From the NCBI GenBank assembly GCA_035528375.1, contig DATKYS010000031.1, forward strand, positions 31,034 to 95,033: a stretch of 64,000 bases of DNA, written 5' to 3'. The DNA is from a bacterium (lineage in GTDB: Bacteria > RBG-13-66-14). A model generated the notes under the pieces. That model did not search any database and was not told the DNA's origin. It saw nothing but the letters and a program-made list of their open reading frames with translations. Every line of letters begins with the position of its first letter. Within the stretch, counting starts at the first letter, position 1. The translations under genes and the position numbers were made by a program. Below are positions 62,310 through 64,000 of this stretch, piece by piece.

Positions 62310-63584
62310 TTGGGTGTTCTGACCTTCGCCGAGAAGTTTTTCTCGCGTCGGCTGGGGCGGGAGGTTTCTGGCGGGGAAATCGTCACCGCCTCGCCGGATG
62401 TGGTCCTCTCCCACGACAACACGGCGGCCATCATCGCCAACTTCCGGGCCATCGCCGGCGAGGAGGCCCGCGTCCACCGGCCGGAGCGCATCGTCGTCGT
62501 CCTGGACCACACCGTGCCGGCGCCGGGGGAGAAGGAGGCGTCGAACCACGACAAAATCCGCCGCTTCGTCGCGGAGCAGGGTATCGCCGCCTTCTTCGAC
62601 ATCGGCCGGGGCGGCGTCTGCCACCAGGTGCTCCCCGAGCTGGGGTTCGCCAGGCCGGGCCGGCTCATCGTGGGCAGCGATTCCCACACCCCGACCCACG
62701 GGGCGCTGGGCGCCTTCGCCTGCGGGATTGACCGCACGGAGACGGCGGGGCTGTGGATCGCCGACGAGACCTGGTTCAAGGTGCCGGCGAGCATCCGCTT
62801 CGACCTCGCGGGTACGCTCCCCGAGGGCGTTTACGCCAAGGATTTAATCCTGACCCTCATCGGGCGGATCGGGGCCGCCGGGGCGAATTACATCTCGGTG
62901 GAGTTCGACGGACCGGGGCTCACGGGCCTGACCGTGGACGACCGGCTGACCGTCTGCAACCTGGCGGCGGAGATGGGGGCCAAGAACGCCGCCTTCCCCG
63001 TGGACGGCGTCGCGCGGGCCTGGATGGCGGAGAACGGCGTTTCCTGGAGGGAGGAGGACGCCCTGTGGGCCGACGAGGGGGCGCAGTACCACTCGCGGCA
63101 CGGGGTGGACCTCGGCGCTCTCGTGCCCGTAGTCGCCCTGCCCCACCAAGTTGACAACGTCCACCCGGTGGCTGAAATCGCGGGCCGGCCCTTCAACCAG
63201 GGGCTCATCGGCACCTGCACCAACGGGCGCCTCTCGGACCTGCGCGAGGCGGCGCGGATTCTCCGGGGGAAACAGGTGGCTCCGGGGATACGGCTCCTCG
63301 TCCTGCCCGCCAGCGAGCGGGTCTACGCGGCTGCGCTGGCCGACGGGACGCTTGCCGCGCTCCACGACGCCGGTGCGGTGATTCTCAACCCCGGCTGCGG
63401 GCCGTGCCTGGGGGCCCACGAGGGGGCCCTGGCGCCCGGCGAGGTCTGCCTCTCCACCGCCAACCGCAACTTCAAGGGGCGCATGGGCTGCAAGGAGGCC
63501 CAGATAATCCTGGCCTCGCCCGCCACCGTGGCCGCCTCGGCCGTGGCCGGCGTGGTCACCGACCCACGGGAGACGTTTAACTAA
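62310..63584 (+). CDS. LeuC/aconitase-family large subunit (isopropylmalate or homoaconitate dehydratase)
   Basis: The 424-residue protein begins at a TTG one base after the DUF3467 stop; that length fits the short, thermophile/archaeal-type LeuC. Marks are VVLDHTVPAP, the HD...N-type SHDNTAAI segment, IVGSDSHTPTHGALGAFACGI, and the three [4Fe-4S] Cys in GTCTNGRLSDL and NPGCGPCLGAHEG. It ends NFKGRMG...ATVAASAVAGVVTDPRE. It isomerises a hydroxy acid such as 2-isopropylmalate, homocitrate or citramalate together with a small subunit that is not in the window. It could supply the dehydrogenase at 59.9 kb. Confidence 0.93.
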   Translation: MGVLTFAEKFFSRRLGREVSGGEIVTASPDVVLSHDNTAAIIANFRAIAGEEARVHRPERIVVVLDHTVPAPGEKEASNHDKIRRFVAEQGIAAFFDIGRGGVCHQVLPELGFARPGRLIVGSDSHTPTHGALGAFACGIDRTETAGLWIADETWFKVPASIRFDLAGTLPEGVYAKDLILTLIGRIGAAGANYISVEFDGPGLTGLTVDDRLTVCNLAAEMGAKNAAFPVDGVARAWMAENGVSWREEDALWADEGAQYHSRHGVDLGALVPVVALPHQVDNVHPVAEIAGRPFNQGLIGTCTNGRLSDLREAARILRGKQVAPGIRLLVLPASERVYAAALADGTLAALHDAGAVILNPGCGPCLGAHEGALAPGEVCLSTANRNFKGRMGCKEAQIILASPATVAASAVAGVVTDPRETFN

Positions 63585-63594
63585 GGGGGATAAG

Positions 63595-63888
63595 ATGGGC
63601 TGGACCTTTTCGCCGGTGAACGGCAAAGTGTGCCGTTTCCAATGGAACGGTGCGCCAACGGATGTGATCGCCGACGGCGACAAAGTTACCTGGAATTGCC
63701 CCAACTGCGGTCTTCCACTTCTCTTTGTATACCAAAAAGGACGTCTTGGATCACATTATGAAAGCCCTGTCTTATGCAATCAATGCAAGCGTGATTTCTA
63801 CCTGGAACCATCATATGGTTCTACTCCCGAGCCGCCGATAGATGAGGATCGTCATCCGGCGCCGATTATGACATTCCATCGAAGATGA
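63595..63888 (+). CDS. Lower-G+C zinc-ribbon-like protein
   Basis: The 97-residue protein has two CxxC pairs (WNCPNCGLPL near 34-43 and VLCNQCKRDFY near 59-69) that should hold one zinc. The gene is clearly less G+C-rich than all neighbours, especially after position 63720 (GTATACCAAAAAGG, TCACATTATGAAAG). It uses codons rare elsewhere here. It lies between the intact 3' end of the LeuC-like gene and a decayed copy of the same 3' end, so it looks acquired. GGGGG precedes the ATG. No family is recognised. Confidence 0.7.
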   Translation: MGWTFSPVNGKVCRFQWNGAPTDVIADGDKVTWNCPNCGLPLLFVYQKGRLGSHYESPVLCNQCKRDFYLEPSYGSTPEPPIDEDRHPAPIMTFHRR

Positions 63889-63903
63889 GTACCGGACACC
63901 CGG

Positions 63904-64000
63904 AACTTCAAGGGGCGGATGGGCTGCAAGGAGGCCCAGATAATCCTGGCTTAGCCCGCCACCGTGGCCGCCTCGGCCGTGGCGGGCGTGGTCACCGACC
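63904..64000 (+). pseudogene. Duplicate fragment of the LeuC-like gene 3' end
   Basis: These 97 bases match 63468-63564 with about four differences. In frame they encode NFKGRMGCKEAQIILA, then a TAG in place of TCG, then PATVAASAVAGVVTD, running to the window edge. It is a decayed copy of the LeuC C-terminus; the 5' part of the gene is not repeated. Confidence 0.9.

Overview
This window looks like ordinary chromosome from a G+C-rich bacterium (about two thirds G+C by eye), probably an uncultured anaerobe. The reasons are a large heterodisulfide-reductase (Hdr)-type electron-transfer operon with sulfur-carrier proteins, a GH57 glucan enzyme, many lipoproteins with a clear lipobox, and one secreted protein with a Por/FlgD-type C-terminal sorting domain like those of the FCB group and nearby candidate phyla. 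A Coatesbacteria- or Eisenbacteria-like lineage is a guess from style, not shown. Genes use ATG, GTG and TTG starts, many overlap by 1-4 bases (translational coupling), and promoters often carry an extended -10 (TGnTATAAT). I saw no prophage, transposase, CRISPR array, rRNA or tRNA.

Layout. 0-3.7 kb: 3' end of a sorted secreted protein, then a DUF58/BatA-like pair. 3.8-10.9 kb: a coupled operon of a giant multi-GAF/PAS histidine kinase, a GH57 glucanotransferase/amylase and a membrane-anchored polysaccharide deacetylase. 11-15 kb: a secreted protein, tandem terminator repeats, and uvrC on an apparently leaderless mRNA. 14.87-15.10 kb (minus): a strong candidate for a structured non-coding RNA with promoter, terminal stem and terminator. 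15.2-19.5 kb: a ClC channel, then a minus operon of aminotransferase, GNAT and queA. 20-23.7 kb (minus): two paralogous membrane-anchored proteins that appear to join an SPFH/Band-7-like region to an alkaline-phosphatase-superfamily phosphodiesterase. 23.9-34.6 kb: a haem-binding-like lipoprotein, a Crp/Fnr regulator, carbamate kinase, recF (leaderless), Hsp20, Lon and two tandem Ca/Na antiporters. 34.6-41 kb: lipoproteins, a protein ending in Cys-Ala repeats, small membrane proteins and a UMF1-type transporter.

41.4-48.7 kb is the most striking block: DsrE, TusA, an MvhD-like protein, two different HdrA proteins (one with an inserted GltD-like module), a small winged-helix protein, HdrC and HdrB in one operon with a near-consensus promoter. 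It suggests a sulfur-relay-linked, flavin-based electron-transfer complex. 49-53.6 kb (minus): argF, then a coupled set of isochorismatase-like hydrolase, FAD oxidoreductase, RlmN-like radical SAM and ispH. 53.6-59.7 kb: pcm, a universal stress protein, a VCBS-like secreted protein, an acyl-CoA synthetase and three lipoproteins, two of them tandem paralogues. 59.8-64 kb: an isocitrate/isopropylmalate dehydrogenase, a V4R-domain protein, DUF3467, a LeuC/aconitase-like large subunit, and a lower-G+C zinc-ribbon gene bracketed by a decayed duplicate of the LeuC 3' end.

Intergenic gaps are peppered with a modular palindromic repeat family (cores GGGCGGGT/ACCCGCCC and GTAGGGG/CCCCTAC), some copies of which form terminator-like hairpins. 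A second, shorter palindrome (GGGGTTTAAACCCC type) occurs inside coding sequence.
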